A stretch of DNA of 30,090 bases from Angelakisella sp. (GCA_013316495.1 WSMP01000006.1:1-30090), one strand, 5' to 3'; shown: positions 12,909 through 21,803, numbered from the stretch's first letter. Notes: generated by a model from the sequence alone, not told the origin. Numbers and translations: made by a program.

Positions 12909-14330
12909 CTATTCTGTAGTTTGAATTTCCTGGGCGGAGACAAAATGCCAGCTTCCATCGGGGTTTTTCCCCATGGTGTAGCGCAGGGTGTGCAGCCGCT
13001 GGGTGCAAAGGGGATCGCCGTAAAAGGACACCTCCGTCTGGCAGCTGTTTCCAGCGGTTTGGGGCATCCCAATCAGGACATAGGGTGAATTGGGCCCCCG
13101 ACCCCACAGGAGGTAGCCTTCCTTCTCCTGGGAGTAGAATTCGGTGTTCCGCCCGTCAAAGCCGGTGATGCCGAAGCTCCGCTCCACCGCGGCGGCAAAT
13201 TCCTGGGGAGTATAGACCATATCCTCCCCCTGGGGCTTCACCATCACCATGGAAAACTCCGCCACCGTCTCCGGAGGCAGCTCCCAGGGGCTGGCGAAGG
13301 TCTGCATCCCGTAAAGGGAGATAAAAACCTCGATGCTGTTGGCCGCCTCGTTTCCCGGGCTGCTTTGGGTCTCCAGACCGGTCCAGTTGTAGTACCGCTC
13401 CGAGGCTGGGCGGAAGTAGAAGGGGATGACCTGCCCGGCCTCCCAGCTCATGTCCTGGCCGCAGCGGACCACCAGGCGGTATTCCTGGCTTCCCTCCGGG
13501 AGGAACCCCTTGCCATCCTCCACCGTCACCTGTACCTTATAATCCCCCTGGCTGTCCAATTCTTCCGTCACCCCGGTGATGCGGGCCTCGGTGATGCGCA
13601 CCCCCTCCCAGGCGGCGCAGTCCCCGCTGGCTACAGCGGCCACCTGGGCGGCGCTGCCGGTGTGGATAGCCGCCAGGAAGTCCTCCGCCACCCGCCGGGC
13701 GGTGCCCTCCTTGTAGGCGGAGGTCTGGGAGGAGCCTTCCCGGAGGAGCTTTCGCTCCCCGTCCTTCCGGGGTGCGTCCAGCCGCCACCCCGCCCCGGTG
13801 CGGGAGATGCTCATTGCCGTCTCATAAAGGGAGCCGTCCAGCCCCTCCTCCTGGAAGGAAAAGGTGGCAGTAAGGTCGGAGCGGCGGCCGGTGAGGCGGA
13901 TGCTGTCCTCCACCACCTCGTACCCCAGGGCAGAGACGGCGCAGGCGGCGCTGCGCCACAGGGCGCCGTCCCGCTGGGCAAGGGCGGGATTTCCCTTTGC
14001 ATCGGGGGCCGCCAGCAGGGCCTCAACGGTCTCCTCCTTGGCGTAGACCTCTTCCAGCCGCTTTTTCAGGGCCTCCCGGTTGGGGAAACGTTGGGAGGTG
14101 ACAGGGTAGTAGAGGGCCCCGTCCAACTCCCTTTCCCCGGCGCGGTCCACCGGCAGCCCGTCGGCAAAGAGGAGGTAGTACACCTCGTAATCCGCCGCCA
14201 GCAGCTCCTCAAAGGCGGCGGTGATATCCTCGTCGCTGTTTCCCTGGGGGGCGCTGTCCCCGCCGCACCCCCCCAAAAGGGCAAGGCAGAGGAAAAGGGA
14301 AAGGACCCGGCACAGGTTTTCCTTTAACAT
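12909..14330 (-). CDS. Hypothetical lipoprotein (large), possibly with an IseA-like N-terminal domain
   Basis: A 473-residue predicted lipoprotein: signal MLKENLCRVLSLFLCLALLG with lipobox LGGC (Cys22). The region around 70-115 (YYPVTSQRFPNREALKKRLE then YAKEETVEALL) weakly recalls IseA/YoeB DL-endopeptidase inhibitors, but this is a visual impression only. The C-terminal half (about 310-473) is a second domain ending in a beta-strand-rich segment. The ATG overlaps the end of trmB by 7 bases (ATG then TTAA), with GGGAGG upstream, so it is coupled to trmB translation. Function unknown; a role in envelope homeostasis is conceivable. Confidence 0.75.
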   Translation of the reverse strand: MLKENLCRVLSLFLCLALLGGCGGDSAPQGNSDEDITAAFEELLAADYEVYYLLFADGLPVDRAGERELDGALYYPVTSQRFPNREALKKRLEEVYAKEETVEALLAAPDAKGNPALAQRDGALWRSAACAVSALGYEVVEDSIRLTGRRSDLTATFSFQEEGLDGSLYETAMSISRTGAGWRLDAPRKDGERKLLREGSSQTSAYKEGTARRVAEDFLAAIHTGSAAQVAAVASGDCAAWEGVRITEARITGVTEELDSQGDYKVQVTVEDGKGFLPEGSQEYRLVVRCGQDMSWEAGQVIPFYFRPASERYYNWTGLETQSSPGNEAANSIEVFISLYGMQTFASPWELPPETVAEFSMVMVKPQGEDMVYTPQEFAAAVERSFGITGFDGRNTEFYSQEKEGYLLWGRGPNSPYVLIGMPQTAGNSCQTEVSFYGDPLCTQRLHTLRYTMGKNPDGSWHFVSAQEIQTTE

Positions 14331-15013
14331 GGTACAGCCTCCCTTCTCTCCGGTTTTGCCCGCAGGAACTTTATGGGGATGCCCTGGGCGGCGAACATCT
14401 CCTCGTGCTCGGTAGGAACGTTATCCGGCAGCGCCTCCTGGTGCAGGTCCCAGGTGAGGTATTCCACCCTGTACCCCGCCTGGGGGAGGTACTGCTCCAG
14501 GGTATCCCGGAACAGGCCGCTGTCGTCCGTTTTGAACCACAGCTCCGCCTCCTCCCCCATCCACCGGCGGTAGCTCATAAGCTGCCGGGTGTGGGTGAGG
14601 CGGTGCTTATGGTCCCCCGGCTTGGGCCAGGGGTTGCAAAAATTCACATAGACCCGGTCCACCCGCTCCTCCTCCCCAAAAATCAGGTGGAGCCGCTCGA
14701 TATCCCAGGACATTAAAAGGACATTGTCCACCTGGGCGGCGGGACGGCCCGCGGCGCTCAAAGCGGCCTCCACCTTCCGCTTAGCCAGCGCCAGCACCTC
14801 GCTTTTCAGGTCGATAGCGATGAAGTTCACCTCCGGGTGGGCGGCGGCCTCATGGGCCAAAAAGCCCCCCTTGCCGCACCCCAGCTCCAGGTAGATGGGG
14901 GCCTTGCGGGGGAACCGGGAGGCCCAGCTGCCCCGCACCTCCTGTGGCGCATCCACAAAGAAGGGGCAGGCGGCCAGCTCCGGCCTGGCCCAGGGTTTTC
15001 TTCTCAGGCGCAT
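14324..15013 (-). CDS. trmB: tRNA (guanine-N7-)-methyltransferase
   Basis: A 229-residue SAM-dependent methyltransferase that makes m7G46 in tRNA. LELGCGKGGF (42-51) is the SAM-binding motif, FIAIDLKSE (64-72) the acidic strand-2 end, NFCNPWPK (124-131) the TrmB-specific catalytic motif, and PTEHE (200-204) the C-terminal signature. The length is typical. It starts 6 bases after DUF1836 and overlaps the following lipoprotein gene, so it is translationally coupled on both sides; its own ribosome binding site is weak. Confidence 0.94.
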   Translation of the reverse strand: MRLRRKPWARPELAACPFFVDAPQEVRGSWASRFPRKAPIYLELGCGKGGFLAHEAAAHPEVNFIAIDLKSEVLALAKRKVEAALSAAGRPAAQVDNVLLMSWDIERLHLIFGEEERVDRVYVNFCNPWPKPGDHKHRLTHTRQLMSYRRWMGEEAELWFKTDDSGLFRDTLEQYLPQAGYRVEYLTWDLHQEALPDNVPTEHEEMFAAQGIPIKFLRAKPERREAVPC

Positions 15014-15019
15014 AGGTGC

Positions 15020-15610
15020 TCACGTCTTCCCTTTCTTCTTTTTGTCCTTCCCCGGCTTTTCTTCCTCCGGGGGCCGGAGGGTATCCAGCACCCGTTCCGC
15101 CAGCAGCAGGTCCCGCTGGGCTCGCACCGCCAGCTGGGTCACCAGGGCGGCCTTGGCGCGGGCGGGCTCGTCCGTCTCCCCCAGGCGGGCCAAAAGGGCC
15201 TCCGCCATGGCGGGGGTTTCGGCAAAGCTCTCCCGCTGGGCGGTGAGGAAAAGGCGGTACAGGCTCCCCGTTTCCTCCTCCCCCGCCACTGGGGCCAGCA
15301 GCCGCCCCAAGTCCTGGATGGTAAAAATACGCTTCAGCTGGCAGACCAGGGAGAGCAGCATCACATGGACGCGGCTATACCGCTTGGCCGCCGGGGGCGG
15401 CAGCAGCTTTGCCTTGCTGTAGTTATTTACCATAGAGCGGGTGACAAAAGGGGATTCCCCCTCCCGGTTATAAAAACCCAGACGCTTGTCCAGGTAGGTG
15501 GTCAGCTGGTCCATGTAAATCTCCAGGTCCGGAATCTCCTCCGGCAGAATCTGCGGGGCCTTTTCCATCTGCTGGGCGAGCTTTCGCACCTCGTCCTTCC
15601 ATTCTGGCAT
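15020..15610 (-). CDS. DUF1836 family protein
   Basis: A 196-residue protein with the DUF1836 pattern: LPEEIPDLEIYMDQLTTYLD, then SPFVTRSMVNNYSKAKLLPP and KRYSRVHVMLLSLVCQLKRI. The middle resembles a MerR-like winged helix, so a DNA-binding role is often suspected for the family, but none is proven. The C-terminus is a lysine-rich tail (KPGKDKKKKGK). It is first in its operon, behind a TATAAT promoter, and is followed by trmB. AGGAGG lies 9 bases before the ATG. Confidence 0.85.
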   Translation of the reverse strand: MPEWKDEVRKLAQQMEKAPQILPEEIPDLEIYMDQLTTYLDKRLGFYNREGESPFVTRSMVNNYSKAKLLPPPAAKRYSRVHVMLLSLVCQLKRIFTIQDLGRLLAPVAGEEETGSLYRLFLTAQRESFAETPAMAEALLARLGETDEPARAKAALVTQLAVRAQRDLLLAERVLDTLRPPEEEKPGKDKKKKGKT

Positions 15611-15632
15611 CCTTCATCGCCTCCTGGGTTCT

Positions 15633-15661
15633 ATTATAACGGTTTTACAGGTGCCCCGCAA
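15633..15661 (-). promoter_or_regulatory. Promoter of the DUF1836-trmB-xth operon
   Basis: On the minus strand TTGCGG (15661-15656) and a perfect TATAAT (15638-15633) are separated by 17 bases and start transcription about 15 bases before the DUF1836 start codon. Confidence 0.65.
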
Positions 15662-15677
15662 TAGATTTTGCGGTTTT

Positions 15678-15716
15678 GAAAAAAAGGTAGCCCTGCCGCA
15701 CCTTGCGGGCAGGGCT
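15678..15716 (-). terminator. Terminator of the ABC importer operon
   Basis: AGCCCTGCCGC (15689-15699) pairs with 15705-15716 with one bulged G. In the leftward direction the stem is followed by a run of seven or more T residues. It lies 14 bases past the permease stop codon. Confidence 0.9.
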
Positions 15717-15729
15717 GTAGGTCCATCTG

Positions 15730-17457
15730 CTAAATCCCCATATCATCCCCGCTGAGCCACCGCACCAGGTAGTTAATCACCACCACAAGGGTGATGAGCA
15801 CCACCGCCAGGGCGGCGGTGAGGAGGATCTTCCCCTCCTCCTGGGTGGAAAAGACCACTGTGCCGATGGTCTCGTTCCCCACGCTCCACAGAAGGGAGGA
15901 GAGGGTGATCTCCGAAAGGGTGGGGGCCACCACCAGGAAGAAGGAGCTATAGAGGTTGGGGCGCAGGAGGGGGAGCATAATGCTGGAAAAAGCCTTTAGA
16001 TGGCTGGCCCCGGCGCACCGGGAGGCCTCCTCCAGGGAGGCGTCGATTTGGGCGATGGCGCCGGAAATGTTGTTGTACCCCAGGTTCATAAAGCGGGCCA
16101 CATAAGCCACCAGCAGAATCCAGATGGTGCCGTAGAGCCGCAGCCCGGTGACAGGCAGGGGCTGGGCGAAGGCCAGGATCATCGCCAGGGCGATGATGGT
16201 GCCGGGGACGGCGTAGGGCACCGTCACCATAGTCTGCATCAGCCGCACCCCCCAAAACTTCCGCAGCCCCCCCCGGATGGCTACATAAGCCACTGCCAGG
16301 GCCACCACGGTGATGATAAAGGCGGAGGCCGCCGAAAGGAAGGCGCTGTTCATAAAGGCCCGGCGGATGTTGCGGATGGAAAAGAGGCGGGAGAAGTTCC
16401 GCAGGGTGGCGTTATCGGGGCCAAAGGGCAGGCCGAAGGTTTTGGTAAAGGCGGTGGTGAGGGTGGCCAAAATGGGGGCCAGGGTGGTGATGGAAAAGAC
16501 CAGGGCCAGGAAGGCGCAAAGCCCCCACCGTCCGGCCCTGCCCAGATGGGAGGGCTGCACCGGGGCGCTCTTCCCCCCCACTACCACGTACTTCTGGGTG
16601 GCGAGCACCCGGTTATAAACCGCCAGCCCCAGCAGGCCGAAGAGGGCCAGCAGGAGGGAGTAGGCGGAGGCCAGCTGAAGGTTCCCCGGCAGGTCCGGGC
16701 GGTTGATGATGGCGTAGATTTGGGTGGTCATCAGCCGGATCTGGTTGGGGGCCCCCAGGACGGCGGAAACGCCAAAATCCGCCAGGATAAACATAAACAC
16801 CAGCAGGGTGGCCCCCAGAATCGAGGGGGTCAGCAGGGGCAGGGTCACATCCCGCAGGGTGCGCCAGGGGCTGGCCCCCGATACACGGGCGGCCTCCTCC
16901 ACCGAGGCGTTCACCTTCTTCATAGCCGGCAGCACCACCACATAGGGCACCGCGTACCGGTAGATGGAGAGGACGAAGACCATCCCCCCCAGGCTGTAGA
17001 TATCCACCAGGGGCTCCGCCGCGCCGGTGAGGGAGCAGTACAGCTCGTTAAAAACCCCCACCGGCCCCAGAAGGAAGGTCCAGGAGATAGCCCCGATGAA
17101 GGGGGGTATCAGGTAGGGGATGGCCAGAAGGGAGCGCCAAAGGCCCCGCCCCGGCACATCGGTGCGGGCCACCGCCCAGGCCAGGAACACCCCCAGGGCG
17201 GTGGAAAAAAGGGTGCTGGGGAGCACCACCTTTATGGTGTTCAGGACGCTGCCGGCGATGCCCCTATCCCGGAACACCGCCAGGTAATTGCCCAAGCCCA
17301 AGCCCTCCGGGGTTTTGAAGCTGTTCAGTATCAGCACCGCCGAGGGATAGATGACCGTAAAGGCCAGCACCGCCGCCGTGGCAAGCCAAATGAGGGTGGG
17401 GGCCGCCTCCCCAGGCCGGACCCCCTCCCCCCGGTTTTTCAGGGAAAAATGCCGCAA
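15730..17457 (-). CDS. ABC transporter permease, fused two-domain (Fe3+/FbpB type)
   Basis: A 575-residue inner-membrane permease with about 12 spans formed by two BPD_transp_1 units. Each unit carries an EAA loop for docking the ATPase: EEAARVSGASPWRTLRDVTLP in the first half and EEASRCAGASHLKAFSSIMLP in the second. This fused layout is typical of Fe3+ (FbpB/AfuB) and 2-aminoethylphosphonate importers. The start is TTG at 17457 behind AAAGGGGGAAGG. It lies 90 bases after the binding-protein gene with a strong hairpin in between. No ATP-binding subunit is encoded next to it, which is unusual for this type. Confidence 0.9.
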   Translation of the reverse strand: MRHFSLKNRGEGVRPGEAAPTLIWLATAAVLAFTVIYPSAVLILNSFKTPEGLGLGNYLAVFRDRGIAGSVLNTIKVVLPSTLFSTALGVFLAWAVARTDVPGRGLWRSLLAIPYLIPPFIGAISWTFLLGPVGVFNELYCSLTGAAEPLVDIYSLGGMVFVLSIYRYAVPYVVVLPAMKKVNASVEEAARVSGASPWRTLRDVTLPLLTPSILGATLLVFMFILADFGVSAVLGAPNQIRLMTTQIYAIINRPDLPGNLQLASAYSLLLALFGLLGLAVYNRVLATQKYVVVGGKSAPVQPSHLGRAGRWGLCAFLALVFSITTLAPILATLTTAFTKTFGLPFGPDNATLRNFSRLFSIRNIRRAFMNSAFLSAASAFIITVVALAVAYVAIRGGLRKFWGVRLMQTMVTVPYAVPGTIIALAMILAFAQPLPVTGLRLYGTIWILLVAYVARFMNLGYNNISGAIAQIDASLEEASRCAGASHLKAFSSIMLPLLRPNLYSSFFLVVAPTLSEITLSSLLWSVGNETIGTVVFSTQEEGKILLTAALAVVLITLVVVINYLVRWLSGDDMGI

Positions 17458-17487
17458 CGGGCCTTCCCCCTTTCTGCTAAGATTCGC

Positions 17488-17524
17488 CTCTCCCGCCCCA
17501 TCCCCGAAGGGAGGGGCGGGAGAG
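17488..17524. other. Intra-operon hairpin between binding protein and permease genes
   Basis: A perfect 12-base GC-rich stem (17488-17499 with 17513-17524) occupies the 90-base gap. Reading leftward no T tract follows, so it probably stabilises the upstream binding-protein mRNA or partly attenuates transcription, as seen in other importer operons. Confidence 0.7.
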
Positions 17525-17547
17525 ACGCCAGAACGGGGCAGGACCCC

Positions 17548-18618
17548 TTATTCTCCGAAGATTTGGGCAAAGCGCTCCCGCAGGGCGGCGGAATTTTCAG
17601 TGAAGTCCTTCAGGTTCAGCTCCACCGTCTTAATGTCCTCCACCGGGGGGGCGCCCTCCGGCACCCCTACCGACGGGTCCACCGGGATGTATCCCTGCTC
17701 CACAAAGATGCGCTGAGCGTCCTGGGTGAGCATATAATCCATCAGGGCCTCGCAGGCGGCCTGCTTCTCCTCCTCCACAGTGGAGAGGATGGCGATGGGG
17801 GTGGGAATCATCACCGCCCCGCTTTCCGGCCAGATGGTCTCCACCGGGGAGCCCTCGTTCTGGGCGTTGCGGGCCATAAAGTCCACCACCGAAACGGCGG
17901 CGTACTCCCCGGAGGCCACCTTTGTCTGAAGGTTCCCGTTGGACTGCTCAAATTTCACGTCATTTTTTGCCATGTCCTCGTAGAGGCTCCAGCCCGGACC
18001 GTCCGGGCCCACCAGCCCCACCAGGGTGGTAAAGGCCCCGCCGGAGTAGCTGGGATTTGCCATGGCAAAGCGGCCGGAAAGCTCCGGCTTTGTCAGGTCG
18101 GTCCAGTCCTTAATTTCCACATCGCATTTCAGGGTGTTTTTGGCGATGATGTTAAAGATCTGGCGGACCTCCCAGGCCATACCGTCGTTGTAGTTAAAGG
18201 CGGGGTCCAGCTTCTCCGCCCCCTTGGGGGTGTAGTGGCGGATGAGGCCCTTTTGGTCCAGCTGGTTCATATAGCCGATGTCCGCAAACCAGATGATGTC
18301 CGCGTCGGTGCTTCCGGTCTCCAGCTCGGTATTGATCTTGCTGATCACATCCCCTGTGCCGGAGCGGAACAGGTCATAGTCGATGCCGGTTTTGACCTTA
18401 AAGTCCTCCAGCATATCGGTGACAAGGTCCTGGGGTTCCGAGGTGTAGACGGTAATCTTGCCTGCCGCCTGCTGGGTTTGGCTCTGGGACGGGGTGCTGC
18501 TTTCCTGGCCCGCGGAAGAAGGTCCTGTTTTTTCAGAACAGCCTGCTGCTGCGGACAGGGTCAGCATCCCAGCCAGAACCAGGGCTGCCGTTTTTCTGCC
18601 CGGTCTGTGCTTTCTCAT
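17548..18618 (-). CDS. ABC transporter substrate-binding lipoprotein (Fe3+-type family)
   Basis: A 356-residue extracellular binding protein. The signal peptide ends in LSAAAGC (lipid-anchored Cys27), followed by a Ser/Gln-rich linker to about residue 50. The mature domain opens with ITVYTSEPQDLVTDMLEDF and continues with DADIIWFADIGYMNQL, the pattern of FbpA/FutA-like and related (phosphonate, polyamine) binding proteins. The usual pair of ferric-binding tyrosines near the C-terminal third is not obvious, so the substrate may not be iron. AGGAGG stands before the ATG. First gene of the importer operon, behind an extended -10 promoter. Confidence 0.88.
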   Translation of the reverse strand: MRKHRPGRKTAALVLAGMLTLSAAAGCSEKTGPSSAGQESSTPSQSQTQQAAGKITVYTSEPQDLVTDMLEDFKVKTGIDYDLFRSGTGDVISKINTELETGSTDADIIWFADIGYMNQLDQKGLIRHYTPKGAEKLDPAFNYNDGMAWEVRQIFNIIAKNTLKCDVEIKDWTDLTKPELSGRFAMANPSYSGGAFTTLVGLVGPDGPGWSLYEDMAKNDVKFEQSNGNLQTKVASGEYAAVSVVDFMARNAQNEGSPVETIWPESGAVMIPTPIAILSTVEEEKQAACEALMDYMLTQDAQRIFVEQGYIPVDPSVGVPEGAPPVEDIKTVELNLKDFTENSAALRERFAQIFGE

Positions 18619-18671
18619 GTGGGTATGCCTCCTGTTTTATAATGTATCTCCCCCAAAGGGAGACCAAGGGT

Positions 18672-18680
18672 ATTATACCA
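18672..18680 (-). promoter_or_regulatory. Extended -10 promoter of the ABC importer operon
   Basis: On the minus strand TGG precedes a perfect TATAAT about 55 bases upstream of the binding-protein start codon. The -35 region is poor, as expected for a TGn promoter. Confidence 0.6.
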
Positions 18681-18776
18681 TCTTTTGGCGGCGGCAGGTG
18701 TGTACGAATTTTAAATAAACGAATTTTTCTTTAAACCGGGGGCATTTTTGCAGCTCTGGTGTAATCGGGCCCCATA

Positions 18777-18785
18777 TGGTATACT
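18777..18785 (+). promoter_or_regulatory. Extended -10 promoter of the DUF2238-like gene
   Basis: TGG followed by TATACT lies 30 bases before the ATG at 18815; no good -35 box is visible. Confidence 0.55.
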
Positions 18786-18814
18786 ATAAGCTGTTACAGA
18801 ACAGGAGGTTTTTT

Positions 18815-19570
18815 ATGAAACGTCGCCGCAGCCCCAACGTCCATGACCCCCGCAGGCCCTCCCGCTGGCAAAAATGGCTCTTCCTTTTTGTCACCGTCAC
18901 CCTGGTGGCCTCCATCGTCTTTATCTCCATCTCCATGGCCCTGGCCCCCACCGAGCCGGACCCCGCCCGCCCCAACCACCGGGTGAAGGGGGACTACGTG
19001 CTGATGCTGGCCCAGTGCATCCTGGGGGTGTTCGCCCTCTCCCTGCCCAGTATCCTGTGGCGGCGGGTGCGCCTGGAAATCCCCTCCAATATGCTTATTC
19101 TCTACGCCATCTTCCTCTATTGCGCCATCTACCTGGGGGAGGTGCGGGCCTTCTACTACAACGTCAAAAATTGGGATACCATCCTCCACACCTTCAGCGG
19201 GGCGATGCTGGGGGCCCTGGGCTTTTCCTTCATCACCTTCCTCAACAAAACCGACCGGGTGCCGGTGAACCTCTCCCCCGTCTTTGTGGCCACCTTCGCC
19301 TTCTGCTTTGCCGTCACCCTGGGGGTGGTGTGGGAGATTTACGAGTTTACCGCAGACGGCATCCTCCACACCAATATGCAGAAATTCGGCCTGGAGGACG
19401 GCACCCCCTTCCTGGGGCGGCTTGCCCTTCGGGACACCATGAAGGACCTTATTGTGGATACGATCGGGGCGGCGGTGATGTCGGTAATTGGCTATATCTC
19501 CCTCAAGCACCAGAAGGGCTGGGTGGAAAAGCTGCTCCTAAAGGCCCACAAGCATCACGGAACGGTTTGA
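18815..19570 (+). CDS. DUF2238-like (YjdF-type) integral membrane protein
   Basis: A 251-residue membrane protein with about five to six spans: one after a basic N-terminus (about 20-42), then about 60-80, 90-110, 130-150, 165-185 and near 215-232. The stretch WDTILHTFSGAMLGALGFSF and the later WEIYEF ... DTMKDLIVDTIGA match, from memory, the DUF2238/YjdF inner-membrane family. Biochemical role unknown. The ATG at 18815 is chosen because AGGAGG and a T6 spacer precede it, and because the promoter -10 overlaps the longer frame. It ends 69 bases before the two-component system, with which it may be partly co-transcribed. Confidence 0.72.
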   Translation: MKRRRSPNVHDPRRPSRWQKWLFLFVTVTLVASIVFISISMALAPTEPDPARPNHRVKGDYVLMLAQCILGVFALSLPSILWRRVRLEIPSNMLILYAIFLYCAIYLGEVRAFYYNVKNWDTILHTFSGAMLGALGFSFITFLNKTDRVPVNLSPVFVATFAFCFAVTLGVVWEIYEFTADGILHTNMQKFGLEDGTPFLGRLALRDTMKDLIVDTIGAAVMSVIGYISLKHQKGWVEKLLLKAHKHHGTV

Positions 19571-19639
19571 ATCCCCTCATACAGCTGTCACACAGGGGTG
19601 ATAGGATAGGGGCAGCCTGAAATTTGGGGAGGGAATGCT

Positions 19640-20311
19640 GTGTATCATATTTTAGTGGTGGATGACGAGGAAAACATCCGCCAGCTCATCAAAAAATACG
19701 CCAACTACGAGGGCTACAAGGTCACCGAGGCCTCCGACGGCCTGGAGGCCCTGGAAATCTGCGGCCAGTGCAGCTTTGACCTTATCGTCCTGGACGTGAT
19801 GATGCCGGAGCTGGACGGCTTTTCCGCCCTGCGCCGCCTGCGCCAGGAGGACCGCCGCACCCCGGTGCTGATGCTTTCTGCCCGCGGGGAGGAGTATGAC
19901 CGCATCCGGGGGTTTGAGCTGGGGGTGGACGACTACGTGGTGAAGCCCTTTTCCCCCAAGGAGCTGATGCTGCGTGTCGCCGCCATCCTCCGCCGGGCGG
20001 GGGAGCACGAGGACCTGCGGGAGGTCTACACGGTGGAGGGGATCACCGCCGATTTCACCGGGCGGCGGGTGCTGGTGGACGGCGCGCCGGTGGAGATGAC
20101 CCCCAAGGAGTACGACCTGTTTTTCTACCTGGTGAAGAACCGGAACATCGCCCTGCCGCGGGAAAAGCTTATCAGCGACGTGTGGGGGTACGATTTTTAC
20201 GGGGACGAGCGCACCCTTGACACCCACATTAAGCTGCTGCGAAAATCCCTGGGACCCTACAGCGGCCGCATCGTCACCCTGCGCGGGGTGGGGTACCGCT
20301 TTGAAGGGTAA
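19640..20311 (+). CDS. OmpR/PhoB-family response regulator
   Basis: A 223-residue regulator. The receiver domain has the acidic pair Asp8/Asp9 in VVDDEE, phospho-acceptor Asp52 in LDVMMPELDG, Ser80 in MLSA and Lys102 in VVKPF. A C-terminal winged helix ends in ERTLDTHIKLLRKSL and TLRGVGYRFE, the PhoB-type DNA-binding signature. The start codon is GTG at 19640 behind GGGGAGGG. Upstream, 19581-19610 contains a TGTCACA stretch followed by TAGGAT that may be part of an autoregulated promoter, but I could not define it. Its partner kinase overlaps its 3' end. The signal is unknown. Confidence 0.92.
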   Translation: MYHILVVDDEENIRQLIKKYANYEGYKVTEASDGLEALEICGQCSFDLIVLDVMMPELDGFSALRRLRQEDRRTPVLMLSARGEEYDRIRGFELGVDDYVVKPFSPKELMLRVAAILRRAGEHEDLREVYTVEGITADFTGRRVLVDGAPVEMTPKEYDLFFYLVKNRNIALPREKLISDVWGYDFYGDERTLDTHIKLLRKSLGPYSGRIVTLRGVGYRFEG

Positions 20312-21803
20312 GGCGGGAAAGCGGCTGGGGCAGCTGGGCATCCAGTGGCATTTAATGGCCTGCCTCACCGCCTTTGTGGCGGTGCTGATGCTGCTGCTGT
20401 GGCTCTTCCAGGTGGTCCTCCTGGATAATTTCTACCAGGCCATCAAAACCCGCACTATCAAAAGGACCGCCCAGGGCATCGCCCGGAACATTGACCAGCA
20501 GGACCTTTCCCAGCAGCTGGACAGCCTCACCCGCCAACCGGACTTCTATGTGCGCATCCTGGACCGGGAGGGAGAAACGGTGTATAACTCCCGCTCCGGC
20601 CCCATGAGCATGGTCCACGATATGGAAAAGGAGGAGGCTTTACGGTTTTTCGCCGCGGCGGAGGAAAAAGGCGGGATGGTGTTGGAGCTGTTCCGGCAGG
20701 ATTTTCCCAACCCCTTTGCCGGCCCCTTTGGGGAACCGGAAGCCGGGAAGGACCACCGGGAAAAGCGGATGTGGGACAAACGGCACACCACCCTGGTGGT
20801 CTGCGCCCAGCTGGTGGAAAGCCAGGAGCAGGGCACCCTGCTCATCCTCCTCAGCAGCGCCCTTTCCCCCCTCAACACCACCGCCGAGACGCTGAAGGTA
20901 CAGTTCCTCTGCATCGCCGCCATCCTTCTGCTCCTTTCCGCGGGAATTGCTTTTCTCCTTTCCCGCCACATTGGCAGGCCCCTGGCAGGTCTTAGCCGCA
21001 GCGCCCGCGTATTGGCGGAAGGCCGGTACGACGTCACCTTCGAGGGCGGGGGCTACCGGGAGGCTTTGGAGCTTTCCGCCGCTCTCACCTATGCTGCCGC
21101 CGAGCTTTCCAAGGTGGAGCAGCTGCGCCGGGAGCTTATTGCAAACGTCTCCCATGACCTGCGCACCCCCCTCACCCTCATCGCCGGCTACGGGGAGATG
21201 ATGCGGGACATCCCTGGGGAGAACACCCCGGAAAATGTCCAGATCATCATCGACGAGGCCCAGCGCCTCACCGGCCTTGTGAACGATATGCTGGACCTGG
21301 GAAAGCTCCAGGCGGGGGCCCAGACCCTTTCCGCCGCCCCCCTCTCCCTCACCGCCATGGTGCGGGAGGAGCTGCTGCGCTACCAACGGCTGGTGGAGCG
21401 GGAGGGGTATACCATCCTCTTCGCCCCAGGGGAGGAGGCCATCGTGGACGGGGACCGTTCCAAGCTTTCCCAGGTGGTTTATAACCTCATCGGCAACGCG
21501 GTGAACCACACCGGGGCCGACAAAAAGGTTCTGGTGGAGCAGGAGGTCCGGGACGGCTGGGTGACCCTCTCGGTACTGGACAGCGGCCCCGGCATCCCCC
21601 CGGAGGAGCTGCCCTACGTTTGGGACCGGTACTACAAGGTGGATAAGACCCACAAGCGGGCGGCCATCGGCACCGGCCTGGGGCTTTCCATCGTCCGGGG
21701 GGTGGTGGAGCTGCACCACGGCCGCTGCGGCGTGGAAAGTACCCCCGGCCAGGGGAGCCGCTTCTGGTTTTCCCTCCCCTGCCGGGAAGAAGCAGTGTTC
21801 TAA
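20301..21803 (+). CDS. Sensor histidine kinase
   Basis: A 500-residue two-span kinase. Span 1 (about 17-41) and span 2 (about 201-220) bracket an extracytoplasmic domain of about 160 residues. A HAMP linker follows (RPLAGLSRSARVLAEGRYD), then the H-box NVSHDLRTPLTLIAGY with phospho-acceptor His285, N-box NLIGNAVNHTG, G1 DSGPGIP and G2 GTGLGLSI. TTG at 20301 is the best start: it overlaps the regulator gene by 11 bases, and the next ATG would cut into span 1. Overlap and orientation make it the cognate kinase of the upstream regulator. Its stop codon lies inside the terminal repeat of the downstream palindromic element. Confidence 0.88.
   Translation: MKGKAGKRLGQLGIQWHLMACLTAFVAVLMLLLWLFQVVLLDNFYQAIKTRTIKRTAQGIARNIDQQDLSQQLDSLTRQPDFYVRILDREGETVYNSRSGPMSMVHDMEKEEALRFFAAAEEKGGMVLELFRQDFPNPFAGPFGEPEAGKDHREKRMWDKRHTTLVVCAQLVESQEQGTLLILLSSALSPLNTTAETLKVQFLCIAAILLLLSAGIAFLLSRHIGRPLAGLSRSARVLAEGRYDVTFEGGGYREALELSAALTYAAAELSKVEQLRRELIANVSHDLRTPLTLIAGYGEMMRDIPGENTPENVQIIIDEAQRLTGLVNDMLDLGKLQAGAQTLSAAPLSLTAMVREELLRYQRLVEREGYTILFAPGEEAIVDGDRSKLSQVVYNLIGNAVNHTGADKKVLVEQEVRDGWVTLSVLDSGPGIPPEELPYVWDRYYKVDKTHKRAAIGTGLGLSIVRGVVELHHGRCGVESTPGQGSRFWFSLPCREEAVF

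Noticed and set aside
16000..18642. An open frame of about 880 codons antisense to the ABC importer genes
   Set aside because: Gly/His/Gln-rich composition with no domains; it mirrors the codon pattern of the permease and binding-protein genes and runs through their hairpin.
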